A stretch of 64,000 nucleotides of DNA from Pachyseris speciosa (Eukaryota; Cnidaria; Anthozoa; Scleractinia; Pachyseridae): NCBI GenBank assembly GCA_016490735.1, contig JAEMWC010000107.1, positions 943,501 to 1,007,500 of the forward strand, given 5' to 3'. A model generated the notes under the pieces. That model made no database searches, had not been told where the DNA came from, and saw only the letters and a program-made list of their open reading frames with translations. Made by a program: the position numbers and the translations under genes. Positions 63,942 through 64,000 of this stretch are shown in pieces. Within the stretch, counting starts at the first letter, position 1; each line of letters starts with the position of its first letter.

Positions 63942-64000
63942 CCATATCAAACTCTTTTTCAAGATCCTGAATTAGAAAAAAATAAGAGAGTAGATGTTAT

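Overview
The window is metazoan nuclear DNA: spliced genes with GT-AG introns, AT-rich intergenic sequence, no operons, and dense non-LTR retrotransposons, foldback or MITE-like elements and tRNA-derived repeats. The protein sequences and repeat style point to an anthozoan cnidarian, most likely a stony coral. That attribution is inference, not proof.

Layout. 1-9.5 kb has no gene I can support; it holds a GAT/AAT microsatellite, a decayed GIY-YIG retroelement tail (5.5-6.1 kb), a TTAA-flanked MITE and one copy of a dispersed repeat. 9.5-17.7 kb is a three-exon flavin-containing monooxygenase (FMO) gene on the minus strand, whose 5.6-kb second intron carries a dead 3.5-kb LINE in antisense. 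Divergent from it, with 158 bp between start codons, is a complete four-exon sedoheptulokinase (SHPK) gene (17.8-24.3 kb); its third intron is packed with palindromic elements. 24.3-30.2 kb is repeats: a second GIY-YIG tail, a satellite of palindromic TCGAC/TTATAA units, and one MITE nested inside another. 30.2-34.1 kb is a LINE on the minus strand with one open frame of about 1,228 codons (signal-peptide-like N-terminus, 2A-like motif, PHD finger, endonuclease, reverse transcriptase). That frame contains an in-frame 120-bp MITE with a 9-bp target-site duplication. 38.4-40.0 kb is the large last exon of a gene joining a RING-like finger, a NYN ribonuclease domain, two CCCH-like fingers and a zinc knuckle. 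46.3-50.5 kb is a complete seven-exon GLOD4 gene. 50.7-51.4 kb has three copies of a tRNA-headed repeat. 52.8-59.5 kb (minus) is a TRAF-type gene: RING exons and the first zinc-finger exon at one end and the zinc-finger end plus MATH exon at the other. I cannot find the expected middle zinc-finger exons, and a 3.3-kb inverted-repeat-bounded element sits in that gap. 60-64 kb is hairpin elements, tRNA-like sequences and MITEs.

The genes do not form one pathway. FMO (NADPH-dependent oxygenation), SHPK (feeds the pentose phosphate pathway, the main NADPH source) and GLOD4 (glyoxalase-fold) are all metabolic, and all three have the 9-mer TCACGCAAC just upstream of their start codons. The RING-NYN-zinc-finger and TRAF genes look like RNA-turnover or immune-signalling genes. 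No CRISPR array, bacterial gene or host rRNA gene was seen.
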